Position numbers and translations under genes: made by a program. Of a stretch of 64,000 bases of DNA, positions 1 through 12,746 are shown piece by piece (within the stretch, counting starts at the first letter, position 1; the number at the start of each line of letters is the position of its first letter). Origin of the DNA: Hemicentrotus pulcherrimus. Its lineage: Eukaryota; Echinodermata; Echinoidea; Camarodonta; Strongylocentrotidae. Location of the stretch: NCBI GenBank assembly GCA_003118195.1, contig BEXV01000238.1:64111-128110 (forward strand). The letters are read 5' to 3'. Below the pieces are notes generated by a model. It made no database searches, had not been told where the DNA came from, and was given only the letters and a program-made list of their open reading frames with translations.

Positions 1-21
1 AAAAAAAAAAAAAAAAAAAAA
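1..21. repeat. poly(A) run at window edge
   Basis: The first 21 bases are all A, followed by atcatt and an eight-T run. It could be the tail of a retroposed copy lying left of the window. Confidence 0.5.
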
Positions 22-70
22 TCATTATTTTTTTACACTGCTGACAGCCTATAAACAAAATGTTGAATTC

Positions 71-96
71 GGGGAAGGGGTGAGGAGGGGGAGGGG
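71..96 (+). other. G-rich run, possible G-quadruplex
   Basis: Five runs of four or five G are separated by one to five bases. This meets the usual G-quadruplex pattern. Function is unknown. Confidence 0.4.
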
Positions 97-400
97 TCAC
101 ACGCTGCAAAACCCCTCCTGTGATTTTCTTAACTGCGGTGGTCCAAACTATTGTGGTTTAGAGCCATATGGTAGAAGATAAATTATGTCGCTCTGTAAAT
201 CACTCTTGTTGAGAGTGATTCATGCGCAATCATCACTATAAATGGCAGACATATAATTGGGAATTTAATATTTGATTGCTTTGCCATTGTCGAACAATAC
301 AACCATTTATTTTGAGTCAGATGGAGGTGAGAGCTTTCTATAGTGTTTCTTCATTTTTATTTTTTGTCTTCATTTTTTCTTTCTTTCTTTTTTTACATAG

Positions 401-443
401 GTTTGGCTTGAACAGGATAAGCCTGTACTCAAACAAATGTTAG
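401..443 (+). CDS. FARP1/2: FARP exon: end of FERM lobe F1
   Basis: The acceptor is a T-rich tract ending tacatag and the donor is gtgagta. The reading VWLEQDKPVLKQML matches the vertebrate FARP stretch VWLDLLKPIVKQIR at the end of lobe F1. It starts in phase 0 and leaves one base (G) that completes Ala in the next exon at 15393. This is the first exon seen in the window; the initiator and the earlier F1 exons must be upstream. Confidence 0.85.
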
Positions 444-2370
444 GTGAGTAAAATATAGTTAAATACAAAACTTTAAAATCCTTTCATGTGGATACCGTTT
501 TTCAGGCAAAAGCTGTGTATTTGACGTCACGATCGCGCTCTCAACAGAGATGACATCGAGTCTGACTACATTGTAGGTTGTGACTTTTCAGACACATTAT
601 GCACAAACACAGAGATCTCCTGGAGGAGGACAGAATTTGACAAAGTCAAAGCTTTTGAAGCGTTATTTATGTGGGTCAGATTATAAGAGCACAAAAGCCA
701 TAAGAGTGAATCATTCTTGGTAAATCTGAGGGTGTACACAAAAGAATTGGAGAACAAAAGGTTTGTTTGGAAGAGACTTCAAAGGCTCTGTGGATGTAGC
801 CTTTTTTGTTGGTTCTCTACACCCACCTCATCCTAACCTATACAATGACATTGAGGTACACCTGTGTTCTGAATTAGATGTAGTCTGGTGTTTCCAGACC
901 TGTTTACATGGGATTTTGACATGTCAAGTACAGAGAGTAGCAGAAGTCATTCGGTAGTGTTGGAAACAAATGCTTTGTATGCATGCAGCAAATGCATTGT
1001 AAATAATTGCTCGCTGTAACCAGGGACTTACAGTAGGATGTGACTGGATATTGCATTAGCTGTGTAGTCTGTAGATCAGACTCCTTGGTTATAATCATAC
1101 AGTACATGTAGGTTCAAGTTTAAGTTCCAAGTTCATTTTATTCAAAACCACACAAAACATGATATATGATCTTTTACATAAAAAAATAGGCTGGTAATAG
1201 TACATTAATCAACATATTAACTTGATTGCATCATAAAATGAATGGTTTTAGGACCCCTGTAGGAGCTAAGCTTGTCACTGATATGGACTGAATTTCAGTG
1301 TTACTCTCCATGTATAATATGGACCTTTGGTGGCAATCTGGTTCGGTAGTAGAGTATTGTTTGCAAAGAGTTTGAAAGCGTAAACTCTGAACTTTATTGT
1401 GACATAATTTTCCCTTTTGCTCTCAGTGAGAAATACAGGTGTAGATCAAAATTTTTGCTTTTGTTTTTGTTTTGCTGTGTTTTGGGAATTGTTTGTTTTT
1501 GTTTTTGTATTTAATATTAACCATTTTGGGAGTTACCTTTGTGATCAAATGTAAAATTTGGAAAAGTCATCCATAATAATAATATTCACATCTATTTTGC
1601 ACATATAGTAAATTTGCTTTACATTGTACATGTATTTAATTGTGTATCAACTTTTAAAAAGTCTGAAAGTACAGAAAATACTGGCTTGTTTATATAATTT
1701 TTTCAATTCACTGAACTATTTGGGCATTAAATCTGAACACAAAGCACCAAATCTGAATCCAAAGCACCCTATCAAATCTAAGCTCAAAAGTGGTGAAGAT
1801 GTCAATTGGAGATTAGATGGGTTCTGTCCTCACTGTTACAGATTCCCTGATTACAAACCATCTGATGGGCTACATGCAAGAATTGATAGTCAATACTAGT
1901 GACTAATGGTTAGTCGTAAATTCGCATTAAGCCACAATCACTACCAATTACTGTATATACTTTTGAATTATTACCATTCCATATTTCTGTGGATCATGAA
2001 ATTATTACTGATTATCACATGCATTAAAATATAGGAATTATTTTGGGAAAAACAAATGAAACTAATATATTGAAAAGCTCTTTTATGATCATCGTTGTCT
2101 CAAACTTCGGCACATGAACCGTGACAACTTGTGCTAGAATGTACAGTCTGTAGACACCAATCATTCAACCAATGACAAGAATTTCTCTCTGTTTGCAACT
2201 TTGCATAAAGGCATGCCAAATCATATAGTTATCATGTTGATATTCTGAAAGAAACAAAGACTGTTGTATTAAAGAGCATCGTATAATCATCCAATCCTCA
2301 AATAGAAATTTAATGATCAGCTGTTTCAACTTTTGAATTTGATGCGGTCCCACCATCACTCCTTCTCTAT

Positions 2371-2727
2371 AGGCGCGTCTTCATCATCTCGAGATTGCCA
2401 AAAAGCCCGCTATTTCTGATTTAGGAAATAATCCCGAAGTAACAAATCGCGTCAGGATTCTTGAAACTCGACCTTAAGAAATTAGCTCAAGATATTTTGC
2501 TCAGCGTTAGCGCGTATTGCGAATCTTCGGTCTAGTGAAGACGCACGGGACAAATAGTGGGATATTTTGCAAACTATCCCAAAATATCTTGGGATGACAA
2601 TCCTGACCAAATATCCCGCCAATTGCTACTTCGGTCTGATGAGTACGCAAATTAGCTGGATAGTTTGAGATCGGGATAGTTCAAATAAGAGGATATTTTG
2701 CAATCTCCAGATAGTGAAGACAGGCCT
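2371..2727. repeat. MITE family A, copy 1
   Basis: The ends are inverted: aggcgcgtcttcatcatctc at the left and, on the other strand, aggcctgtcttcactatctg at the right. Inside, short phrases such as gggatattttgcaa and cttcggtctgatgagtacgc recur in both orientations. The same element is at 11949-12333 and 33464-33791. No open frame lies inside, so it is a non-autonomous element. Confidence 0.8.
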
Positions 2728-5700
2728 TGTTATACCAACATGGATACAGATTTTTTTTCAGGTCTTGTACACACAAGCATAATAATGGTATTGGCAATTT
2801 GTATGGCAGCTAGTAGGTCTATGGTATTACATGTACATGTACATACTTTGAAAATGCGAATGAACTTTGCTATTATTCATGGTGCTGCTGTTTTTCGGTC
2901 TATAGTCAAAGGAATGTGTACCGTGGCAGGACTTGAACCGAAGATGTATCCACTGGACCACGCCCTGCATGCACACCTTTGCATACAATCAAACTTCTAA
3001 TTGCTAATGAGCGTCACATTGTTGCGAAATCTATACCTTGTATTGATCAAAAGTAAAAGGCACTCCACTTTCACTATTGCAATTTGCAATAAATATGTTT
3101 TGAAGTGGTTTATTTTTCGAATCGACCTCAAACTAATGATATATGATTTGATTTCAGTTTCTAACAATGAAGTATTTTGGAACCATGACTTATTCATCAA
3201 ATCAAAAGTTCTTATATTTAGTTTATAAATACTCCAGTAATTATTTGTATTGAAGAGTCTTTAGATATCATTGAGTGCTGTGATTCAGTTTCACCACTCT
3301 ATAAGGCTCATCATGTGTTTATTATAAGTGTGACTGAGTATGAGGTCTGTAAGTTGTTACTCACTAGTATTACGTCAACTGCCCAATGCTTTTTTAATCC
3401 AACTTTCCAAGCTCTCTGCAGGCAATAGGACAGCGCAAATGAGTTGCATCATCTGTTGACCATTAGCATGTCTTTCCACAGCCTCCACCTGCCCCGCCCT
3501 ACACACCCCCATCCCTAGTCTGCAGATACAGACTCTAGTTTGGCACTTCAACACAATTCAATGAAGTCTTGAGCAGAGCCTAGCTCTGTCAGTCTCTGGG
3601 TGTGACGGAAGCAGCTAAAGTACAGAGCCTATGGGGTGCGGTAGACCGTGCAGTGGGCATAGCCTCTTAGTTCAGGCAATTTGTTACTCTCTACGATGGA
3701 CGAGGGTTTGAACCTGCGAACTACACCCCGTCCTCAGAGTCACATGACGGTACAGCAGCATGCACTCCCAGCACACCATAATGAGGAGCTGTAATTAAAT
3801 TGCACTTTATAATAACGTCATTAACCAGGGATGGGGCTGCCTTATTCTCCTCCGCTACTGGCCGATTTTCTGCTACGCTTCACAAATTGATTCCCAAGGC
3901 CTGGGCGCCCCTAGCGAAGTGTAGCTTTCCCCACGATTCCCCCCATCCACTCACACACTCTGCTGCACAATATCGTTTCTCTGACGAGACTCTCAATTAA
4001 ATGCAAACATTTAAGGGATCCATGTTCATATTGATCAGACACGGTGCCTCCCCAGGAATTTCTTCAGTGTGACCGATACAAGGCAGTTTGTCTGATTTCC
4101 ACACAAGAGAAAAATTCCCTGAAGCTCTATGCATTTCTGCACAGTATCCATTTTTATAAAATAGAAGAACATCAAGTTCTTATCCAATTAATTAATCAAT
4201 GACTGAAATCATTACATTGGCATCCATATGAAGTCAAACCTGCTTTAGTGACCACCTGTCTACAAAGACCACATTTTTATTAATTACAATAAAAATAAAT
4301 TAAAAATAAAAAAAAAAAAAAAAGAAACAAAAAAAAAAAAACAAATTTTGTGTTTCCCTTGGGCGGTCGCTATAGTAAATGGTAACTAAGGCATACAGGG
4401 AATTTAGAAAATTCATGATTGAATCCTGGATATCAGAAAGAATCAGATAAATAAGTTTTGTATTCTTTCATCTGCTGGGAGCCTAAATTGCATATTTTCA
4501 TGTACTTTCGACCCTGTCCATTAAAGGACACAGTAAAATTGTGATGTTGAATATAAAGGGAGTTTAAGAAGTCCTTTTTGCAATTCAAAAACAAAAAATT
4601 GTCATAGAAATTTGATAGAAAAGAGAGATAGATTTAAATTCTCTCAAAATTAAATTTCATTTAAAAAAAAAACATTGGTAACGCTGTATCAAAATAAATG
4701 AAAAATGGCTGTGATATATTGTCTCAATCTTAGATTGGAAATGAGATGTATTATTGCAAATTGCACAGGATATTGTGGTAATGAATAATATTGCTGCCTA
4801 ACAAACTGTATTAGTTGGCATTGGCATTTTTGAAATTTGATCCAAATAACAATGGCTGGTAATTCTCTTGTTTTGCAAGTCTCATTTGCCAGTTTTTTCC
4901 AAGTCCAGGCATCGTATTTCATCCGCAAGCTCCGTGGGGAATGATTTAGGCTGTAAATTATGTCAGCTCAAATGGCCCTGTTTACAGATCCGCCGATAAA
5001 TTTTTAATCAGAAATGGGGTAATTTGGCAGGCTAGTTATAGGCTTCGCTCGCTTCCAAACGTGTTTGGGAAACGAAATACCCAAATATTTATCCATCTCA
5101 CTTTGGGTGTTGCACAAACTGTATCATTAATTAAACGCTATCCACAGCTGATTTATCATTGCTTTACTGGTTTCCGGGTTGGATATTGGTGATCTTTCAT
5201 ACTCTTAGTTGTTATAGATGACATTTTCTGACATAGGATCTCTAGAGGGAGCTATTTTTATTTTGTTGCTAATGATAAAAAAAAGGAATATAAGAAGATG
5301 TGTCTGATAAATTCTAGTCATTATCATCAACAGTAAGTTTTGTGGAAGAAGCGATATTGGTTTTGTAATTTGTGGAAGTTGGAAATATTAACCCATTTAA
5401 CTGTCTGCCATAAGATATCATGAAGAAGTCATACATGGCTTGAATATGTGTAAGCTTTCATTGGCTTGACAAAGGAAAAATTATGTAATTTGTGCACAGA
5501 GGTGCTTTGAAGACTTAAATTACATCTTATGAAAGATATTTTTACAACTATTGATGGGCCAAGTATGAACTGAAATGAATTTCATTCAGAATTAGGTTGT
5601 GTTTAGAGACTACTGAAAGATACCATGTTGGCTTTTATAGGTTAGGAGGGTGTGTGGCGCGTGAGTTTTGGGTAATCGTCTGGGCAGGAAAACAGAGGGA

Positions 5701-7430
5701 TGTGACTCACCCGAATAAGCAAAGTTTGACTCTAGACACTTCATAGCCTACCCCTTTAATAGGCAGATGTAGCACTTGCCACAGGGAAACATGTGAAACA
5801 TCTCAAATTTGAACATAAACAAACAAAATATATGAAAAGAATTAAAAAAAAATGTTAACATATATGAAATGTTTTTAAATATTTGCAAAAGGTTAAGATT
5901 TGCAAAAGTTGCATCATGTGAAATAATTAAATCACAACTGATACAGCACAGAACTTTTCGATAACTCCGCCCACCAAAGGTGATGCTGGAGGCATTCTGT
6001 GCGGATCTCAAATTTGAATTTTGGTCATTGGATTTTGATGTGATCATGGGTAACTGTCGTGTTTGTTGTGTACAAAAATATCATCAATTTATTTTGGTCT
6101 AGTAAGTGCCTTCTCCCTAAAAGCACAACTCAAAATATATTATGGGTAGTATATTATTTTAGTTCCTATAGGAGAGAAAAGACCCTCCAGAGTTAATTAT
6201 GAAATTTTAGTCATTTTATGCAAACAAATAGGAAAGTCATCCGGTACTATTATGTTCTCCTCCTTACCGGTAGTCTGATTTCTTTCACACTTTTACCAGT
6301 CTACTTCTCTGATTTTTCCACTTTCATCCAGAGTAGTCTGCTATCAAGGGTGGATTTCCCTTTAAATGCAATCAATTCATTACAGTGTTTTTTTTTCAAG
6401 GCAGAAAGTGAAGACGTCAACAGGTCTGTGAAATTGGTTTTAATTGCGTTACATGGCACTAGTATTCGCTTGCATCAAAAATTGTAAGCAGTGGATAATT
6501 AGATTCATGTTTATGGGCTGGGGAGAATTTTAATTGAAGAATATATTGTACCAGTACAGGTTTCAATTATTGTCATCTTAATCTCTATATCAAATGACTC
6601 ATTTTCCTCCTTTTTAAAAAAATTGAAAAGAAACATCCTCATATTTTTCTCTAAAGCTTAAAGCCAATCAATTAATTCTCTTCATCGATACTTTCATTGA
6701 GTTATTAAAACCTGATCAGTTATTTCTCTTTTAATTGATGCTTTCACAATCTCTTTCACCTTTTCTTCCCTATCTTGCTTTCTCTCTCTTTCTCTTTCTC
6801 TCTCCCTCTCTCTATATCTCTGTCTCTTAATTTAGCTCTCTAGGTCTTATTTCCGCTCTATTTTCTTGTTTTATTTGTTTTGCTTCTCCTTTTATCTTTC
6901 TGTCTTTTGATATAGGTATCCCTCTCACCATCACTGTCTCCTTGTACTCACATACATGAAGGCCTATGGGCCAGTAGAGTGCATCGACTTCCGGTCAAAT
7001 ATTACCTTTTTTTTGTTTGCTGTGTGCTACCGGAACATATTTACTTCAAGACCCTGTCGGAAATGAAAAATCAAATAGATGAGTTGAATATCCATGGAAA
7101 GCTTATAAGCCATATTACAATTATAGCACTTATATACTATTTCAGTGTCTGTCAGAGGAGTAACAATTCTCTAAAATGGCAAAATATAAAGCTTCGAAAA
7201 TACCGGTAGGTAGTGGTCTACCTTAAACTAGCTATCGACTTGATGACATCATCTTATGCAGAGCATGCATATTTACAATGACTTTGCATTTATGAAGCAT
7301 GGCTCGTCGCCTCGGTTATATAATACATGTAGGTGAGCTAATCGGGTCCGCATGTTAAGTCATCACTGTAACTGCAGCAAATTTGACCTCTGTTGACTTT
7401 CTTTGCTTTTGTGCTTTACTGAAAGATAAA

Positions 7431-7676
7431 ATATTTGTTATTCCTAGCTTTCCGTTGATATAAAGTTGTATTTTCATGGGATAGGGTCTTTAAGACTTGT
7501 ATGGCGATACATTCTTTACACCACTTATCTGCGGTATGTGTGTAAATTTGAAAAATGAAATATTTGTTATTCCTAGCTTTCCGTTGATATAAAGTTGTAT
7601 TTTAATGGGATAGGGTCTTTAAGACTTATATGGCAAGACATTCTTTACACCACTTATCTGCGGTATGTGTGTAAAG
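7431..7676. repeat. Tandem duplication, 129-bp unit, two copies
   Basis: The stretch beginning atatttgttattcctagctt occurs at 7431 and again at 7560, and both copies run to gcggtatgtgtgtaaa (7531 and 7660). Only a handful of substitutions separate them, so the duplication is recent. No coding potential is seen. Confidence 0.9.
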
Positions 7677-8056
7677 TTTTCCCTACAGTTACAGGAATGA
7701 ATACAGGGTTACCGCTGGAAGAACAAGTTTCCACACTTTGGTTGCCTTGGTAACCCGGGAAGTCTTCCGAGGGGAAGACACTCCAAAAGCTCTTCCTGTT
7801 ATCGGTTTTGACCCTCTTGATCTTTTCTTCCTCCTCCTTTCCCCCTCTTTACTTTGTAATCTTCTCTGAATCTCATGTGTAGCACTACATCCACTGCTAG
7901 ACTTGGTTACCAGACTCTAGGGTGCGTTTTTGCGAGTTCCCAGATTCTGTTGACCTCACTCCATCAGATTTTGTTTAGATCTTACTTTGTATAGTTAACC
8001 AATTATTCATGCCCCATTAAAATTTGATATCTCTTTTGATGTTTTTTCGTAACTCG

Positions 8057-8235
8057 AGAATGAAAGATGGACTGGTTGAATTAGGGCCTTTGTTGAATAC
8101 TTTAAGATGTAAGCTTTAATATGTCACATTCCCAAGAAACGTAAATTGGGACAAATCAATTTTTCACTTGATTACAAAACTTGGTAAGGGGATAAATAAT
8201 TTTAAGTTGTTACCTGTATATTTTTTTTTTATCTT
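8057..8235. repeat. Dispersed repeat family H, copy 1
   Basis: It shares ggttgaattagggcctt, ttagatgt-agcttt, cacattc-caag and acttagtaag-type phrases with 16515-16805 over the same order and spacing. This copy is uninterrupted; the second copy carries a foldback insertion. Confidence 0.65.
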
Positions 8236-8426
8236 TTAAAATGTTACCTGTATATTCACAAAACCTGATAGAGGTAATAAAATAACTTTGGTGTGGTCCT
8301 TGTTTTTCTTGTTCTGCGAGATTTGATATAAAGTAATAGCACTTATCGTTCATTAGGCTTGTTTCAAGATAAAATGCTTGGTTGCTTATAAACGTGTCAA
8401 ATTATTAAGAGTCGCCGCTTGCAGTA

Positions 8427-8618
8427 AATGGTGACTTTGACGAGGACGACCTCACAAGCAAGACTACACTTTCTGTTTCGCTCCAAAAACTCTGTCATAG
8501 GGCTTTCCTTCCCAACACCCTTAAAGATGTCAAGTTTAAGGCAAGTGAAAATGGTGCCATCTGGCTAGACATCAAAGGCACCCAACCCCAGTTCAGACTA
8601 TCACAGTTAATTGTTTAG
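8427..8618 (+). CDS. Coding-like segment of 63 codons, unknown family
   Basis: An open frame without ATG starts just after a possible acceptor (cgcttgcag, ending 8424) and runs to TAG at 8616. The conceptual peptide begins NGDFDEDDLTSKTTLSVSLQ and ends GTQPQFRLSQLIV. Its base composition is richer in GC than the flanks and its residues are varied, unlike the random frames nearby. I do not recognise the family. It could be the last exon of a gene nested in the FARP intron, or a fragment of a retroposed gene. No partner exon was found. Confidence 0.3.
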   Translation, partial: NGDFDEDDLTSKTTLSVSLQKLCHRAFLPNTLKDVKFKASENGAIWLDIKGTQPQFRLSQLIV

Positions 8619-9730
8619 CTCTATACAAGACTTGTATGGCTATGCTGTATACGTTGAATTAATATTTTTTTTCAAGTCTGAACATGATATTACATAATGC
8701 CATATAATGCAACTTTGAAACAGATGTTTGAGCATCGTAACAAACAAAAACTCAATATAAATAAACGATTATAACCACTTTATACGTCAATTGTTTTCAT
8801 CCAAATAACTGTGACAGGATTATTGTGAATGCCCACTGATGATTGGCCAGCTGTCATTTCAGCTCACACTAGACAGATACGAGGTACATGTATATACATG
8901 TACATGTATGTGAACTGACCACTTCAGAACTAGTTTCTTCACAAAATGTTGCTTGGATGATACTTTTTTTATGTGTGAACACCCCTTCAACGTATAATGA
9001 TTCAATAGACCATTTTTTGTTGGTGTATTTACAAATTTCATGAGTTTCTTAGAGTGTGAAGAGGCTACCAGATACACAGGAAGGAAATCTTATGTAGACA
9101 TCTACAGGACAATACACATCCTGTGATACGTACATAAGTGACATTCCCTCCAAAAAAAAACTATTGTTTTTCAAGTTGACCAGTCATGTATTTGTCGTTT
9201 TGTAGGATGTATTTTGCATATCAACATTCAATAATAGATATATATTTCACACATCATCAGAGCATCTAAATTGAGACAGAATGGCATTAACACATATATT
9301 GTAACACAGATTTAAGTTCCCTCTGGCTTCAACTAGATAATTCAATGGATGGAGAGCAGGACGGAATATTACTAAACTTTGCCGATCGGTTTAATAGCCA
9401 AGGATATGCCAATAAGCAAATGGGGACAAAAATCACATCGCATTGGACAGGGGTTTAAATTTTTCCTTCATCATCATGATCATGGAACACCTCCAGTGCC
9501 ATATGCCATGGACCTAATGCATATACACACCTATGGGCATGATTACTTTCACTTTTTGCGAGGGAGCATGTATATGTATTGATCAAGAATCAAGATAATT
9601 GGTGGCTTCCATTGGGCTAAGGTTAGGATTAATGAAGAAGAAGAACCATGACATTTCAATAGCTATTTCCTGCTAATTAATGGTGTTGATACACAAAGGA
9701 TTGGTTATTTTAGGCATGTTTCTTGGCAAA

Positions 9731-9762
9731 GGGGAGGGGGCAGGGTGGGGGCGGGGTAAGGG
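9731..9762 (+). other. G-rich run, possible G-quadruplex
   Basis: Runs of 4, 5, 3, 5, 4 and 3 G are separated by one to three bases. It lies in an intron and has no visible partner feature. Confidence 0.45.
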
Positions 9763-10600
9763 CCCTAAGGGGTCACTGTATTACGTCAGCAGTCAGTGAC
9801 CCCATGAGTATGACTATCGGGAACTGAACATCATATGAAAGATAATGTCTTGCAATTTGTATCCTTTTGTAATGAATTCTCTTTTGAATTTGTTTGTATC
9901 TAACTCATTGCCATGTTGAAAAAACAGACTTTTGGGCATCGTTCAAACTAGAACTTGATAAAGAATCAGAGTCGACTTCACCAATCACTATGAGCACTGT
10001 ACACAGCCATATTTCCCTCCAACCAAGTCACATAGAGTTGACAACTAATTATTCACACATTTACCATTTTTGTAATTTTTGAAGTTTGTGAAAAATTGAT
10101 CTGTTCTGATTTTTGTTTATTGAGAAGCTGACATATTAAAGCTTACACTGTACATCTAAAAATATTCATGAAAGGCCACAATTCAATCAGTCTACCTTTT
10201 ATTCTCGGGTTCTGAAAAACACAAGATCATCGAATTAACAAGGAGTATGAATGATTTAGTTGTTATATGATTTTCTAGATATCTATCCTATGTTATCGCC
10301 CCTTTGCTAATCATTTGTGTCTCTGTAAACAATGTTTCTTTTTTGACTGAATATTGCTGTAATGGAAAGGCTATGGAGAGGAGATCATCTGCCTGGACAT
10401 GACATTTGAGTAGACTTTGCTTATCAGTCTGACGGCTTTACAGGATCATGACTTGTATCCATAAAGAGTTTTTGCTAACCTTGTAAAAGGTTACTTTAGG
10501 TGTAGTCTTCATGACCAGATTTCAGGCTGAAACCTTCCAGAATTGTGTATGATTTTACATTATCTGTCATATGAAAGTCAATCTGGAAGAATTTGTAAAT

Positions 10601-10990
10601 GTTCTTCTTCTTNNNNNNNNNNNNNNNNNNNNNNNNNNNNNNNNNNNNNNNNNNNNNNNNNNNNNNNNNNNNNNNNNNNNNNNNNNNNNNNNNNNNNNNN
10701 NNNNNNNNNNNNNNNNNNNNNNNNNNNNNNNNNNNNNNNNNNNNNNNNNNNNNNNNNNNNNNNNNNNNNNNNNNNNNNNNNNNNNNNNNNNNNNNNNNNN
10801 NNNNNNNNNNNNNNNNNNNNNNNNNNNNNNNNNNNNNNNNNNNNNNNNNNNNNNNNNNNNNNNNNNNNNNNNNNTCCTTCTTCTTCTTCTTCTTCTTCTT
10901 CTTCTTCTTCTTCTTCTTCTTCTTCTTCTTCTTCTTCTTCTCCTTCTTCTTCTTCCTCTTCTTCCTCTTCCTCTTCCTCCCCTTCTCCTT
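10601..10990. repeat. CTT microsatellite interrupted by assembly gap
   Basis: Sequence is gttcttcttctt before the gap and (ctt)n decaying to cctctt/cctcttcc after it. Positions 10613-10874 are N. The gap was most likely caused by the repeat itself, so its true length is unknown. Confidence 0.9.
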
Positions 10991-11948
10991 TTTTTGTAGT
11001 TGTGATGATTAATCACAGATCATTATTTCTAGAAATTTATGGTCTTTGCAAATACAGCCAAACCATTGAAGAAGAAAAAAAAAAGCTGTCTTTACAGACA
11101 AAAATATCTCCTTTAAACCCTTTTAGCCTGCATATAAAGACCATGCGCATATGAAGAAAGTTTTTTTTAATAGGTTTTATAAATTTTTGTTTATTTTTAA
11201 AGTGGACATCTTTGGGATTTTTATTGTAGTTGTATGTAGGCCTACTGCATCAGCTCAATGACATAGACTTTTTCAGTTGTTTGAATGTTTTGCATCTAGA
11301 CTTTCCCTTCCTTCATTTGGTGTAGAATTTAAAGGTGGAACGATCTCAGAAGTTCTTTTTCTCTTGTGTCTCTCCTACAGGAGCTCTCTCAAAACAGGAA
11401 GTATTTGACTAACAGTCTAATGAGCTAGGGGGTTCTGCTTATCTCTTAATTTCCCCCTTCCCTAATCAGAGAGGAAGAGAAGAAAACATTTCAATGTCTG
11501 ATTTTGTCCTTCAAATCAGTAGGTCCATGTTCAAATGCACAAAAGCAAAAGAGAAAACAAACTTTTGTATTGTTCACATGTTTTTTTCCATTAGCGATAT
11601 ATTGCTAGTATCATGCTTTTTATCAATTAAAATCAAAGAAAATATTAGTGGTTTTTGTTTGGAGTTTACCACAACTGTGCATGTGTGCTTTAAGATGCGC
11701 AATGTATACAGTTTTTGCAAATTATAAAGCAGTTACAACTTGTTACTAACTGGCTGCATGTACTTGATTTTCTCTCAGAGAAAATGGTTTAAAAAACCTT
11801 GACAGTTGCCGCAGACATCCTGAAAATCACTTCCTTTTTTTTATCAAACCTTTCATAGCATATATCAGACGGGTGATGGGCCAGCAGGATGTCTTGTAAT
11901 GTGTAGGTACACTGTAAGCAACCTCTCTCAAATTTAGACCATTAAAAT

Positions 11949-12333
11949 AGGCTCGAGATTGCCAAATAGCCTGCTATTTCTGATTTGGAAAATAATCCCG
12001 AAGTTACAAATCACGTCTTCATCAGCTCGAGATTTGACCTCGAAACTTGAAACTCAACCTTGAGAAATTTGCTCAAGATATTTTGCTCAGCGTTAGCGCA
12101 TAATGCGAGTCTTCGGTCTGGTGAAGACGCACAGGACAAATAGCTGGATATTCTGCCAAATAGTGGAATATTTTGCAAACTAGCCCAAGATATCTTGGGA
12201 AGACAATCCCGACCAAATATTCCACTAATTGCTACTTCGGTCTGATGAAGACGCAAATTAACTGGATAGTTTGCGATCGGGATAGTTCAAATAGCTGGAT
12301 ATTTGGCAATCTGGAGATAGTGAGGACAGGCCT
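11949..12333. repeat. MITE family A, copy 2
   Basis: It shares with copy 1 the phrases ctcgagattgccaaa, aataatcccgaagt, tttgctcagcgttagcgc, gaagacgcac and the right end gacaggcct. The left tip is shortened to aggctcgag, so the outer part of the left terminal repeat is lost. Confidence 0.8.
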
Positions 12334-12518
12334 AATGATGGTATAGGCGGACATCGTTTCACCGGATGATAAGTAGAAGTGTGCAGACATCCCTTTGAAA
12401 TGCATGTTCTTTCCAAGAGAGACTTTTATTTGCTAGTGACCATGAAACAAAAAGATTTGTTAAACAATGCTAATAATTTTGTGTTTATTGTCAGCCAGGT
12501 ATGACACTCTACATCCCT

Positions 12519-12746
12519 GTCCACACACAACATTTTTTGTGATTAGGCGTGATTAGCTATATCGTTTCGCGATAGCGATACCGTTTCTCAATAGTTTTAC
12601 GATGTAATATGTACATGTAGGTGTGGACGCTCACTAACGATATGTCGTGTAACGAAACTAGTCTAACGAAATGCAGGTTTGGGCATCGTTTCGAACTGAA
12701 ACTTGATAAAGAATCACGCCTAATCATGGACATTTTGTGTGTGGAC
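12519..12746. repeat. MITE family D with tgtccacacacaa ends
   Basis: The left end reads gtccacacacaa followed by tgattaggcgtgatta. The right end on the other strand reads gtccacacacaaaatgtcca followed by tgattaggcgtgatt. Further copies of the tip (tgtgtgtggac) follow at about 12886 and 13012, so several partial elements are nested or arrayed to about 13025. A fragment of the inside (gggcatcgttcaaactagaa) also occurs near 9935. Confidence 0.7.

Noticed and set aside
2919..2970. tRNA-like text on the minus strand (ggttcaagtcctgccacg with an upstream tggtccagtgg)
   Set aside because: Box A- and box B-like parts are only about 14 bases apart, too close for a tRNA; no anticodon arm can form. At most a SINE remnant.
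3650..3735. Second tRNA-like stretch (ttagttcaggc ... gggtttgaacctg)
   Set aside because: The T-arm and acceptor stem do not pair well and no clear anticodon arm is seen. Possibly part of a tRNA-derived SINE, but not supported enough to annotate.
10543..11154. Frames across the N gap
   Set aside because: They consist of unknown bases and translated CTT repeat.
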